From assembly GCA_009763385.1 (NCBI GenBank), contig CM019826.1, positions 82,221,942 to 82,285,941 of the forward strand: a stretch of DNA of 64,000 nt, given 5' to 3'. Origin of the DNA: Coix lacryma-jobi var. lacryma-jobi. Lineage: Eukaryota > Streptophyta > Magnoliopsida > Poales > Poaceae. Shown here piece by piece: positions 44,301-55,734 of the stretch (the stretch's first letter is position 1; each line of letters opens with the position of its first letter). Made by a program: the position numbers and the translations under genes. Below the pieces are notes generated by a model, which had not been told where the DNA came from, did not search any database, and saw nothing but the letters and a program-made list of their open reading frames with translations.

Positions 44301-45487
44301 GATTAGGAGCCGACGAAGGCACACCTCAGTCATTTTGAACGCGTCAATCACTTAACGGAGCAGGTGCGGGTACCTCCTGTGAAGCCGAGTAAGGTTTTTC
44401 GAGCCGGTGATGGAGATGTTGACGCCTAACACCCAGGGCCTTATATGTACCGTGGGCAACTATTCTGATCAACCTGGCATGGTCCGAGGGCAGGCAGGGC
44501 CTGATCGACCTGGCATGACCGTGGGCAGCAATAGCTTGAGCGACCTGGCATTGAGATAACCCCCAGTGTAGAAGGGCCCATGACCGTCCCGCGTGTTTGT
44601 TCTCGAACCTCCTGAATTGGTCGCCAGCGGCCACCTGGCAGGGTGTGTTCGGGCGAGTGTGCGACATTTTTATTCCCAGCTGGTAGAAATCGATTATAAT
44701 CGCCATCGCTCCTGGATAGTGAGTAACTTGACTGAGCATGTGTTACCGTAGTAACTTATGGAATTAATGATGGTTATGATGTTGAATCTGAAAGGCTATT
44801 GATGAAATAGTCACTCTTGCTTGATTAAGTAGTCAAGTGTTTGCTCTAGACCAGGTGCAAATCTAGTTAACCAGGTTAATTACATAAAATTGACTGCTTA
44901 CACTCAAATGATGATTATTTAATAATAAAATGCTTTTGCGCAAAAAGGTAAGTATGGCCAACCCCAGATACAGCCTTGCATACTCCTTGGTGTCAGTTAT
45001 TTTTGGTTTATGACGGGTAAGTATAGCTGAGTACCTTCTCGTACTCAGGGTTCTATCCCTTTGTTGTTGCAGATGGGCAATGCTTCTACGGTTATTGCGA
45101 GAACTGCATGTACCCCGTTGCGGGTGATGAGTAGACCAAGGGCTCGGTCGTTCCTTATTCTCTCCTGATGCTTTTGTGGACTGATCAGGCAATGGCACTG
45201 TATTGTGAACCAAAAACTTGTGTTTCAAAACTATGTTGCTTCTGCTCTAGAATTTCGAACTATGGTTTGTAATAACTGTTAAACTCCGATGTATTTGAAT
45301 TATGTGCGAACTGAATGTAATCTGTGGGCATGTACGCTAATCTATTACGATCTTGGTTAAAGTTGAATGACTTGAAATCCTTCGAGATTTCCGGACTACC
45401 GGGTTTGTACGAGCTTAAGTACTTGCAATCTCTGTGAAAGCAGGGATTCGGTGCTTAATCTGGTATAAATTGGTCGGTTCTGGCACA
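41364..45487 (+). repeat. C 5' LTR (4124 bp)
   Basis: Begins TGTAACACCCTAGGTGTTAAG and ends GGTTCTGGCACA, followed by a primer site. It is a different subfamily from A and B but shares their landmarks in the same order: GC-rich block (41880-42870), GAGGCAAGCCCCGGAGCATCTTA (43938-43960, diverged form of the 23-nt motif) and the GAGTAC..GTACTC hairpin (45029-45046). Short ORFs in the GC-rich block (for example 41853-42293) are not supported as genes. Confidence 0.85.
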
Positions 45488-45489
45488 GC

Positions 45490-45501
45490 TGGCATCGGAG
45501 C
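45490..45501 (+). other. C primer binding site (degenerate Met-tRNA)
   Basis: TGGCATCGGAGC, two bases after the LTR end, with two differences from TGGTATCAGAGC. Confidence 0.75.
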
Positions 45502-46277
45502 GTGGTTAGCGTTACTGTTCACAGGTGTATTTGAAAAACCGTATTTTCAAATAACAATTTCTATTTGTCAAAATTTATAGCTATATTAGGATCTGAAAAA
45601 CTTTGTTGATAAAGATTAAGGTGTGCCATTGATCAAGTCCTTATGCCCAGTAGGAACTTAGGTGGCTATTAAAGTACTAACTTGGAAGGGTATGCATCAT
45701 ATTTTATTTTTGTTTCTGTCATCCATACGGCAAGGGTGAAATTGTATGGATGCTATTCTTCGGAATAGTAATGTATGGATCAATTGCCTCTACGCCAAGG
45801 TAACAAGTGAGTTGTGAGAGCATGATCAGACAACCGCCGGTCTAGAGGAGTACTTGAATGATACTGACATGTATACCTGTTACACACAAGTATATGTGAA
45901 AGTATTGATTGTGGGAGTAACACTTTTCTGATGGGTGCATATACTGCTTACGTGTATACTGGGTGTGCACCTAAGACAGTATTAGATTTAATTTTCAGCA
46001 ATGCATGATATTCATATTGTGGGCAGGGCTGAAATGAATTTTCTGCAGGTACGCTAACTTGTGAACGTGTAGTACGCTAGTTAACGCTATGAGTGAACGT
46101 TGTATGCCACCGTCTAGCCGATAGGTTGTTAGGCAGTGAGGACGTATGTTACGCTCATGCATCATGATCATATAATTTTGCATTAATCTCACTTCCTTCC
46201 TTATGTTATCCGTCCCATTTCATTAAATAAAAGTTGTTCTCAACTAATTAAAAACTGTGTGGATAAACTTCTTTCAG
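45502..46277 (+). other. C untranslated leader
   Basis: 776 bases without a recognisable gene. Near the start TTCACAGGTGTATTTG contains CAG followed by GTGTAT, a fair splice-donor match; the end is CTTCTTTCAG at 46268-46277, a good acceptor match placed directly before the H3-like ORF. Confidence 0.5.
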
Positions 46278-47296
46278 ATGCCCGCACCAAGCGTACCGCC
46301 CGTAAGTCGACCGGAGGCAGGAGGCCCAATTATATGCTGGGACCCTGGACAGCCGAGGGGTCAGAGGATTTTCTGGAGGAGTTCGGCATGCCTACTCTTT
46401 TGTGGAGGGTGCTGCACTTAGTCGGATACCAGGAGGGCCAAGAGCCGCAATATGAGTGGCATCGAGTTCAGTTTTCAGAGGACCGCTACATGTACACAGT
46501 TGAGGTGGACGTGCCCAGCCGTGATCCGCAGGATCATGTGTGGTGCCATAGGGTGTTCGCTCTTCAGGGCAGGACTCCATGGGATGGAGCCAACCAGGTT
46601 GCTTACACTGTTCTTCGGGATATCATGGAGGATCATCCAGAAGTAGTTGCCTAAGCTGCAGCTGGTGTCTTCCCCACAGCAGATCCGTACCAGTCGGTGT
46701 GGCGTCAGCCGGGTGCCACCGTGTTGGAGGCCAGTTCTTCGGAGCGTGAGCACTGTGCAGGACCAGCTGGGAGTGCTATGGCTGCACTCATGGCTACCTA
46801 TTGGTGCTTGTCGCGTAGCTACGACCACCTGGACCATGTTCTTAGTGAGGAGATGGCCGCACAGCATCGCAGGCAGGAGGAACATGCCACAAAGATCGAC
46901 CTTCTCACCACCCAGCTAGCCCACATGACCGTTGAGAGAGACCAGGCACGTCAGAGGGAGCAGGAGACTGCTCATCAACTCGCCATTCAGCAGGAGTTAG
47001 CTACCTTCTTGGCATTGGTTATGAGGGAGACCGAGGAGTCGCTTCAAGGTGTTTGCATTGAGGGTATGCGTGCTACAGAGGAGAACAGGCTGCTGAGGAT
47101 ACGAGTGGGAGATCTAGAGCTACAGCTTTATCATCTCCAGGACTACAATGATCGCCTGCATGAGGAGATTCACCGCAGGGAGAATGGGAGGAACCCCATC
47201 TTCCCCCACGAGGATCCGGACCCACGTAGTTCTTCTAGTGGTTCTTCAGATGTGTCTAGTGATGATGATAGTGGTGATGGGGCCATGAGGGAGTAG
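46278..47296 (+). pseudogene. C extra ORF: H3-tail-like protein with an additional middle domain (broken)
   Basis: CTTTCAG is followed by ATG (46278-46280), but the H3-like frame begins at 46280, so the ATG is one base out of frame. The frame reads ARTKRTARKSTGG: H3 residues 1-13 with only Q5 changed to Arg. RRPNYMLGPW follows, then a segment of about 110 residues absent from A and B (EYEWHRVQFSEDRYMYTVEVDV-like core, with VWCHRVFALQGRTPWDGANQVAYTVL), which I do not recognise. A TAA at 46652-46654 interrupts, and the same frame then continues to 47296 through a coiled coil (SEEMAAQHRRQEEHATKIDLL, YNDRLHEEIHRRENG) to a Ser/Asp-rich acidic end. The last coiled-coil motif matches B. The start error and the stop imply it is not made, but the H3-like residues remain. 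Confidence 0.78.
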
Positions 47297-47638
47297 ACTA
47301 GTTAGTGCTAGCGACTAGTGACCTTTTGTGTTAGGATAGCCCGATCTTTTGTTTGTTATGGGTTGGATGTAAGCATGAGTAGCAGACTTATGTGTTGTGG
47401 TGTGAGACCTTGGAAAGTCCCATATGTATGGGCAAGACTATGGATGTTTTATGTTGACTATTGCATGATATGGACTAAGCGATCTTATTATGTGTTGGTG
47501 CGATGTGGATTGAAATTTATTGTACCTCTGTGATTGTTTGGTGAATTCGTTTTTTCCGAATAATTTCAGTGGGTATGATTTATTGTTCTCTACAATATTG
47601 CAACTTCGCCTAATGATCCCTTGCTATCGTATATGCAG
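47297..47638 (+). other. Spacer between C extra ORF and gag
   Basis: 342 bases without a gene. It ends in CGTATATGCAG, directly followed by the gag ATG, again an AG-ATG junction. The matching spacers are about 210 bases in A (27242-27453) and about 230 in B (34965-35197). Confidence 0.5.
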
Positions 47639-48574
47639 ATGACGACAACCCGTAGTGGAGCTGGCGGTAGTGGTGGAAATGAGGACCCCAGAGAAAACTG
47701 CAATCCACCACCGACGGCTGAGCAGCTTTTTGCTCAATTTCTTGGAAGTCAACGCAACATCGAAGCTTTGCTACGAGAGAATTTGGCGCATGGCCATCAA
47801 CGCCCTGAGCCGAATCAGTATAGTTCTTTCAAGGATTTCTTGGATACCAAACCACCTATCTTCAAAGAAGCTACGGAACCGTTGGAGGCAGAAGAATGGC
47901 TACATACTTTGGAGCAAAAATTTCGTTTGCTCAGGCTTACAGAGGAGCTCAAGGCAGAATATGCCGCGCATCAGTTGCAGGGACCAGCCGGGATTTGGTG
48001 GGGTCATCATCGTACCACCTATCCTGCCAATGTTCCTATCACCTGGAGAGTATTCACTGATGCTATTCGAGGGCATTACATTCCGCCGGGGTTGACCCAG
48101 ATGAAGGTGGCAGAGTTCATGAATCTGACACAAGGAACTCGGTCTGTCACGGAATACCGCCACTTGTTTAATTTGCTATCTCGATATGTTCCAGACTTCG
48201 TCGACACAGATGCTAAGAAGATTGCTAGTTTTAAGAGAGGATTGAACACTAAAATGGGAAAGTCAGTGGGTACATCTTCCCGTACCATCTTCAATGACTT
48301 CATAAGTGACTGCCCGATTCAAGAGAATCATAACAACAAGCATGCTGCAAGTAAGGCCCGGAAGAGGACCTTTGATTCAGGACCATCCCAACCTAGAGGA
48401 CCACCAGCTCAGCGTAACCAATATCGACCACCAGCGCCGGGGGCACATTTCAGGCCGCCGCAGAAGAAGAATCAGCCACAAGCTCAGCGCAACCAGAAGC
48501 CGTATAAGATAGCCTCTGCTCAAGCTCGTGGAGGTCAAGGCAGTTCCACAGGCGGGAAACCTTTGGTTCGGTGA
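47639..48574 (+). pseudogene. C gag capsid part (ends at a premature TGA)
   Basis: MTTTRSGAGGSGG corresponds to MPVNTR in A and B. The gag core contains FLDTKPPIFKEATEPLEAEEWLHT, LQGPAGIWW and IRGHYIPPGLTQMKVAEF, then a basic Gln/Pro-rich tail. The frame stops at TGA (48572-48574), and the same frame continues with the zinc knuckle CFNCNQEGHFARYC. A and B have no stop here, so I take it as a nonsense mutation rather than a regulated stop. Role: capsid. Confidence 0.85.
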
Positions 48575-51287
48575 CCCTGCTTCAACTGCAATCAAGAGGG
48601 GCATTTCGCAAGGTATTGCCCCCACCCAAAGAAGCAACAGGCTAATTACCCCGCACGTCTGCACAACATGACCGCTGAAGAAGCTCGTGCTGGAGAGCCC
48701 GTGACTGCTGGTATGTGTCTTGTTAATCATCATCCTGCAGTTGTTTTGTTTGATACTGGATCATCGCATTCGTTCATGAGCAAAGCATTTGCACAAAAGC
48801 ATAATCAAGAGGTGTCTGAAATGGATTATGGGTTTCGCGTAAGCTCCGTGGGGAGTAGTGTGTTATCTAGGCAGATGGTTTGTAATGCAACCATCGACAT
48901 CGGAGGGCGCAAGTTTGGAGCCAATCTAGTAGTTTTGCCAGGACTCAGTATGGATGTAGTCCTAGGTATGAGTTCGATGAATATGTGGAATGCGGTGTTA
49001 GACACTGCAAATAGAACTCTTACCTTATCTGATGAAAGGACAAACACAAAGTTACGCATCTCTCTTCCTCGAGGTGCTGATTTTGTCGATCTATCTTGCA
49101 CCTTATCTATAGAAGACCTGTCAAAAATTCCAGTTGTTCGGGATTTCCCAGATGTCTTTCCAGATGAATTGCCGGGTTTACCGCCCAAGCGGGCAGTGGA
49201 GTTTGCCATTGAGCTGTTACCTGGAACTGCACCAATCTCGGGAAGTCCTTATCGTATGCCGCCCAACGAGTTAGCTGAACTCAAAACACAGATTAAGGAA
49301 CTTTTGGATAAAGGATTTATTCAACCTAGTGTGTCGGAATGGGGATGTCCCGCATTGTTTGTCAAGAAGAAGGACAAGTCTCTACGGATGTGTGTGGATT
49401 ATCGACCACTCAATGCCGTGACCGTTAAAAACAAGTATCCGTTGCCACGAATAGACATTTTGTTTGATCAGTTATCCAGAGCCAGGGTATTTTCCAAGAT
49501 CGATTTGAGATCAGGTTATCACCAAATCAGGATTAGGCCACAAGATATTCCAAAGACTGCTTTTTCCACCAGATATGGGCTGTATGAGTATTTGGTCATG
49601 TCTTTTGGATTGACAAATGCTCCAACTTACTTTATGAGTTTGATGAACTCGGTATTCATGCCAGAACTGGATAAGTTTGTAGTGGTGCTCATTGATGACA
49701 TTTTGGTGTATTCGGAGAACCCAGAAGATCACGCAGAACATTTGAGGATTGTTTTGACGAGGCTGCGAGAGCATAAACTTTATGCCAAGTTTAGCAAATG
49801 TGAGTTTTGGTTAAGGAAAGTGCATTTTCTTGGTCATATCTTATCGGAAGAAGGAATTTCTGTAGATCCTGGTAAGGTCCAAGAAGTAATGGATTGGAAA
49901 GCCCCAACCTCGGTTGGAGAGATTCGGAGTTTCCTTGGTTTAGCGGGATATTATCGCCGATTCATTCCTGACTTCTCTAAGATTGCAAAACCAATGACAA
50001 GCTTGTTACAGAAGGACCAAAAGTTTGAATGGACAGAGGAGTGTGAAGCAGCTTTTCGTACCTTGCGGGAACTGTTGACCACTGCTCCTGTCTTAGCTCA
50101 ACCCGATATTGAGAAGCCGTTTGATGTCTTTTGCGACGCATCGAAGGTTGGCTTAGGCTGTGTTCTTATGCAAGAAGGCAGGGTGATTGCTTATGCTTCA
50201 CGTCAGTTAAGAAAACATGAGGTAAATTATCCTACGCATGATTTGGAATTAGCTGCCGTGGTGCACGCTCTGAAAATTTGGTGGCACTATTTGCATGGAA
50301 ATGTCTGCAACATGTACACCAATCATAAGAGTCTCAAGTATATCTTCACTCAACCGGAGTTGAACATGAGGCAGAGAAGATGGCTTGAGTTAATCAAGGA
50401 TTACAATCTGCAGATACATTATCATCCAGGAAAGGCGAATGTGGTTGCCGATGCTCTGAGTCGGAAATCACACTGCAACAACTTGAGGTTACGACCAGAA
50501 GACGAGTTTAATCTTGTACACCCTGTAATTCTACATCACATTGAACTACAGAGCACTCTGGTTAATCAGATACTTGAAGGGCAGAAAACAGATAAGGGAA
50601 TCTATCATATTAAAGAAAGGCTGAAAACTGCCACTGAGCCAGTAAAGCATTTTCAAGTTGATGACAAGGGAGTGTTATGGTTTGATAATCGCTTAGTGGT
50701 ACCCAAAAATAGAGAACTCAAAAACCGGATTATGGATGAGGCTCATCTCTCCAAGTTGTCTATTGATCCTGGAAGCACTAAGATTTATCAGGACTTACGT
50801 CCAAGATTTTGGTGGACCAAAATGAAGAAAGAGATTGCCGCATACGTAGCCAGATGCGACACGTGTTGCCGAGTGAAAGCTATTCACCTAAAGCCAGCCG
50901 GAACACTTCAATCGTTACCAATACCCGAGTGGAAATGGGAAGAATAGGTATGGATTTCATCACCGGTTTGCCAACCACCCAAGAAAGGAAATGACTCGAT
51001 TTGGGTGATAGTTGATCGTCTCACCAAGACCGCTCATTTCATACCAGTTAAAACCTGTTATCGAGCAACCGGACTATGCAGAGATCTATATCAATCAAAT
51101 TATCCGATTACATGGTATAACCCAAGGTCATTGTTTGGATCGTGGAATGCAGTTTAACCGCACCATTCTGGGAGAAACTGCAGAAAGAATTAGGCACTAA
51201 GCTAATCCATAGCTCAGCTTACCATCCTCAAACATCAGGACAAACTGAAAGAGTAATCAGGTATTAGAAGACATGTTGAGAGACTAT
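48575..51287 (+). pseudogene. C zinc knuckle, protease, RT, RNase H and partial integrase
   Basis: Same frame as gag to 50947, then frameshifted. CFNCNQEGHFARYC is a full CCHC knuckle. Protease: LFDTGSSHSF. RT: LRMCVDYRPLNAVTVKNKYPLPRID and VVVLIDDILVYS (the DD pair kept). RNase H: FDVFCDASKVGLGCVL, DLELAAVVHALK, but YTNHKSLKYIF, where the catalytic Asp of TDHKSL is Asn (codon 50321-50323), so RNase H should be inactive. Integrase: zinc domain to CDTCCRVKAIHLK, TAG at 50945 after WKWEE with a frameshift, then DSIWVIVDRLTKTAHFIPV readable in another frame, more frameshifts, and the gap at 51288. Degenerate. Confidence 0.88.
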
Positions 51288-51787
51288 NNNNNNNNNNNNN
51301 NNNNNNNNNNNNNNNNNNNNNNNNNNNNNNNNNNNNNNNNNNNNNNNNNNNNNNNNNNNNNNNNNNNNNNNNNNNNNNNNNNNNNNNNNNNNNNNNNNNN
51401 NNNNNNNNNNNNNNNNNNNNNNNNNNNNNNNNNNNNNNNNNNNNNNNNNNNNNNNNNNNNNNNNNNNNNNNNNNNNNNNNNNNNNNNNNNNNNNNNNNNN
51501 NNNNNNNNNNNNNNNNNNNNNNNNNNNNNNNNNNNNNNNNNNNNNNNNNNNNNNNNNNNNNNNNNNNNNNNNNNNNNNNNNNNNNNNNNNNNNNNNNNNN
51601 NNNNNNNNNNNNNNNNNNNNNNNNNNNNNNNNNNNNNNNNNNNNNNNNNNNNNNNNNNNNNNNNNNNNNNNNNNNNNNNNNNNNNNNNNNNNNNNNNNNN
51701 NNNNNNNNNNNNNNNNNNNNNNNNNNNNNNNNNNNNNNNNNNNNNNNNNNNNNNNNNNNNNNNNNNNNNNNNNNNNNNNNNNNNNNN
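51288..51787. other. Assembly gap (500 N)
   Basis: Exactly 500 N, so the length is probably a placeholder. Sequence to the left is C integrase and to the right Athila E. The missing parts of C (integrase end, chromodomain, 3' LTR), the rest of D and the front of E should lie here if the two sides are truly adjacent. Confidence 0.95.
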
Positions 51788-51852
51788 GCACTTAAATTTT
51801 GATGATTCATGCTTGCTAAACCTGGAATCTGCTTGTACGGGTTTTCAATACT

Positions 51853-52953
51853 AATGATTTTTGGAAAAGCATTGCTGGGAACAGAGACCCAGGCTTGCCC
51901 CGTACAAGTAATATCCACAACCCCACGCTTAGGCTTTTCCACAAATATATTAGTATCACACTTTTTCCAAGACCTGACTTGAGACCAATTAAAAAGTCCT
52001 GAAATGCTGCTGCCTTTATGCTCTAGTTAACCACATAAAAGTAGTCACCTGCCAAGGCCATGACAGACTACTGGTCTAAATTTAATCAACGCACTGGAAA
52101 TATTGAAATGACATCTTGGATAACCAGACTCGCTTTTAACATGGGTCCGCTGAACACCGCTATATATTCCTACATTCCTAGTGACCGAGACCTTTTCACC
52201 ATGGAGCACTTCTCGCAAGGACACCTCTTGCGTGAGAACCAGGAGACCGGTGAGATTCACATGATCTACCAAGATTATGTGAATAAAATCGCTCTGACTG
52301 ACTTGTCAGTTTGGTTGGTGAATGCACCAACGTTACTTTTGGCCCTGGAAACCGAGGCAGAGCAAAACCGCAGGTTGGCCCGAGAGAACATCATGCAGGT
52401 TCCCAGGAGGAGGACGCGAGCACAGACCCGAGCAGCAGAAGAGGCCACAAGGGCCGTAGCAGCGGCACAGGAGTTTGACCCTTTCCATGCAGGGCAGTAT
52501 GAAGGAGCAGCACGCTATGGTCATATGACACCCCCTGGCTCGCACCAAGCAGGAGGGTCAAATAGGCAGCAACCGCAGCATCCGCGGTGGGAATACGGCT
52601 AGGAGGCGTCCTTTCACTCATCCCAGTTGGGGAGTTCAACTCATTCCTTAGGAGGATCCACCCGGTACACTGGTCGTGGTGATGAGTTCTTCCATAGGGG
52701 AATCTCACCACAGGTCGCTCGCCATTCGTCCTTTCATCAGGACGAGTGGATGCGCGATATGGGATACCTTCAGCACCAAATGAATGGACTTACCATGGAT
52801 ACTGTTGAAATCCGTCAGGACTTGAACAACTTGAATCAAAATTTCCAGGAATTCCGCCAGGAAACTGGTGGAGAACTGGGTAATATTTCTTCTCTCCTGC
52901 AGCAGAACCAGCAGAACTGGGACGACATGTACCGTCGTCAGGGATGGATGTAG
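51853..52953 (+). pseudogene. E: Athila ORF-1/env-like gene downstream of pol
   Basis: The first part reads NDFWKSIAGNRDP..HNPTLRLFHKYISITLF, resembling the FW..ITG / HP.LRY motif region of the Athila ORF-1 family. After a frameshift near 52000 (MLLPLCSS readable in another frame) the frame continues from about 52060 as MTDYWSKFNQRTG, with WITRLAFNMGPLNTAIYSYIP and an Arg/Ala/Glu-rich stretch. It meets TAG at 52600-52602 and continues in the same frame to 52953, where a heptad-like segment (VEIRQDLNNLNQNFQEFRQETGG) precedes QQNQQNWDDMYRRQG. The function of this gene is unknown (called env-like by position). At least one frameshift and one stop; confidence is moderate for the family. Confidence 0.6.
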
Positions 52954-54284
52954 CCCAACCACGCCAAAAGCCAGCTTGGGGGAGGACCCCCGTCATCGAG
53001 GTAAGTATCACTGCCATCTTTATTACTGTCAGTTTTTATTTCAGTAGTTTAAATTTGAATTTTATCTTAGTTAATTTGCAGTTAAAAAAATAAAAAATAA
53101 ATAAATAGAAATAAATAAAACGCTCTCATCGTAAGTCTTTCTAATAAATAAAAATGTATGCCATGCATTAGAGTTATCATGGGAAAACGTATGCTAGAAC
53201 TAAACTTGAGACATGAGCATTAGACTAAGTAAAGGGGAAGTAAGTTTCTACTTTGACTTAAGCAAGTCAAGTTTGTGGAGTAATTATTTTGAAAAATTTA
53301 AAAACTTGCTCTAAGTACTTCTGTGGCAAAGAAAGTCCTACCAAAGCCAAATAATTTTTACTCTTAGAGTAGGAGCTTCCACTTGCTGCATGTTAGTGTT
53401 GAGCTAGTTAGACTTTTGTTGATAGTCATGGTAGAGAAACTTGTCATATCTTTAGACCAAGGAATTCACTTGCACCCACCTATATAGTGCTATTCTTACA
53501 CTGGGAATACGCACTCAACATGCCTCTATTTCCATTCATTGTTAGGAGTACTTCATGGCAAAATATCATGCTCCATAATGAAATCTCAGGGACATGGCTA
53601 TAATCATCCATTCAAAAAAAAGAGAGCAAGTGCTCTAGAAAGAAAAGAATATTCAAAAGAGCAAGTGCTCTAGAAAGAAAGTTCAAAAGAGCAAGTGCTC
53701 TAGAAAGAAAAGAATGTTCAAAAGAGCAAGTGCTCTAGAAAGAAGAGAATATCCAAAAGAGCAAATGCTCTCATTCATAGCCATGATCCCACAAATGAGA
53801 TAGAAAGGAGAAATGCCACGAAAGTATTAGCCACAATAAATACCACACACTTGCACATTCCTGGTCTGAACCTATGACTTGTTGCTCCTTTGCTCCATTT
53901 GTCTAACTTGGCAAAATTATGCTAGCATTGCATGCTCACTTTTATCCTACCCATTAAACCCCACATAAAGTCTTAGTGAGAGGATAATTCTTCGATTTCC
54001 ACATACAAATATGAGTGATTGAGTGAGCCACAGAAGTTACTAAGCATGTTTTCTTTTGAACAAAACTTGCAAAAACTCCACATGTCTTGATTAGAAAAAT
54101 AGGCAAGGGAAAGACAAACCTTCTTTCTTGCTGGTCTTTTGTTCTAATCTTGAGTGCAGGGAAGGCTACCAATTCCATGGTGATGAAAATAATATGGGCA
54201 TACAAAACAAAAACACAAAGTTTCCAAGATTATTTGAAGTCCATGCTTGCTCGAGGACGAGCAAGAGGTAAGCTTGGGGGAGCT
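52954..54284 (+). other. E 3' noncoding region and polypurine tract
   Basis: AT-rich DNA without a gene. It contains a palindromic minisatellite (53614-53772) and ends in AGCTTGGGGGAGCT (54271-54284), a polypurine-rich tract directly before the LTR start TGTTGACGC. Confidence 0.65.
53614..53772 (+). repeat. Palindromic minisatellite, five units
   Basis: Units of 30-35 bases, each with GAGCAAGTGCTC (GAGCAAATGCTC in the last) followed in the first four by TAGAAAGAA. Cores start at 53624, 53659, 53689, 53724 and 53759. The core is a 5-base inverted repeat around AG. Not CRISPR-like: units lack unique spacers. Confidence 0.85.
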
Positions 54285-55734
54285 TGTTGACGCTCACTAA
54301 GTGTCATATTCTTAGCATCAACAAGGTCATATAACACAACACAAGGGCCTAAAATCAACCAAAAACCTTTTATAAACTAACGATTTCCACTTGTCCTTGA
54401 GTTTTATTTGAATGTAGGAAATTGCAGGGTTTTTGAGCAAAATGACCAAATGGACCCACCAGGAAGCAAGCCCACTTGCCTGGGCTCACTTTGGGCCAAG
54501 GAGGGGTGGCGCCTGCCACCCCTAGCTGGCCGCCGCCAGGGGGGAGAAGCCCAAACTCCCCCCTGCCACGTCACTGATCCAGGGGAAGCACCCCACACTC
54601 ATTAGCAGCCGTTGCTCACCTAAGTCAGTTCATCCAAGGGCTAAGCAGCAGCATCACATGGATCATGGCCTAATTGCCCATGTGACGGTTATTGGACAAC
54701 CCTAACCGACCCCAAACTGACTTGGAGGACCTCCTGGATGCCATTGGTGAAGAGGCAGTGGATCTAAGGGCCAGGGGAGTGGCGCCCGCCACCCCTAGCT
54801 GGCGCCCGCCACCACACTCACCCCCCTGACCTAACCCTTGGTCCATAAGTACCCCCCTAGGTCCCTTAGGCTATAAATAGGACCCCCCGAGCTCATTTGT
54901 ACTCAGACCTCACCTCATTAGTCCCACTCTCTTGTAAGCGAAGCTCTGGTGAAGGAACACTCTAGTTGAGAGACTTAGAGTGAGAGCGAGAGTGAAGAAG
55001 AGAAGAGCTGGAGTTGTAATAGAGGATCTTCCAAGTCTCTGGATAATTCCAAGTCTTCCTTCATTTATCTTAGTGTTCTTCTACTTTCAGCATTTACTTT
55101 AAGTTCTGTACTTATTGTTCTTGTTGAGTGCTTTTGATCATAGATAACTTAGTATTTAGTTTATATCTAGTTTGGGTTCTTCGCTGAGTAATCAGTGCTC
55201 TAGTTTTGGATGCAAGATTAGAGTAGTATATATTAGTGTAAGTGCAGTGCTTAGACTAGTTATACCTTAGTTTGTGGCTAGCCCCCCGGATAGCTGTGGT
55301 AGCAAACAGGTGGTGACAGCCCTGGGAGCCTTGAATTCCACCACGTAGTTGGGTTAGTTATTAAATCATAAACCTCGTTGTGCACGTCTGAGGTAAATAG
55401 TCTAGAGGGTGTGTACGGTTCGGAAAACTAGATAAACTCTTTATTGCTAAGTTACTTGTGTTCGTAAGTGTGTAGGAAAACATTAATCTGTTCATCGGCC
55501 AGACCCCGCCGATTTAGGTTAGTAGTAGTTAGTCCTTCTTTTCTTTTTAGTAGTAGTAGAAACCAACCCCCATTCACACATTTCGATCAACCCTGCTAGA
55601 ATCACCATAGTAGCGGTCCTAGTGTTAGTTCTACCATAGTAGCTTCCCTGTGGAAATAAATACGATACTCGGCAGAACCTACCAATAGACATACGAATAG
55701 TTAGTTATACTTCTTAAATTAAGAAGTATCAACA
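54285..55734 (+). repeat. E LTR (1450 bp), Athila/Tat type
   Basis: Begins TGTTGACGC and ends AAGTATCAACA. TATA box TATAAATA at 54872-54879. An inverted near-copy of the terminus (GCATCAACA) lies at 54315-54323. It belongs to a different family from the D LTR despite a similar layout. It has interior-type sequence on both sides: a polypurine tract before and a primer site after. Confidence 0.8.
54872..54879 (+). promoter_or_regulatory. TATA box of E LTR
   Basis: TATAAATA in CTTAGGCTATAAATAGGACC, 588 bases into the LTR. Transcription would begin near 54905. Confidence 0.6.

Larger units (their letters stand above)
41364..51287 (+). mobile_element. C: Tekay/Del chromovirus, plus strand, 3' end lost in the gap
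   Basis: 5' LTR 41364-45487, Met-tRNA-like primer site, H3-tail-like ORF, gag and pol to mid-integrase, then 500 N. It inserted into D after KKGVEN; the five bases before the LTR are AGAAC, but the partner copy is not visible. Right of the gap the sequence is Athila element E, so C's integrase end, chromodomain and 3' LTR must be in or beyond the gap. It is older than A and B: nonsense changes in the extra ORF and gag, an RNase H active-site change and integrase frameshifts. Confidence 0.88.

Noticed and set aside
48572..48574. Programmed stop-codon readthrough between gag and pol in C
   Set aside because: A has one continuous frame and B has none at this point. C carries other inactivating changes, so a random nonsense mutation is more likely.
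51235..51942. ORFs spanning the N run
   Set aside because: They exist only because N translates as unknown residues; no real coding evidence.
53614..53772. CRISPR-like array
   Set aside because: Units are directly adjacent with no unique spacers, and the setting is a plant retrotransposon.
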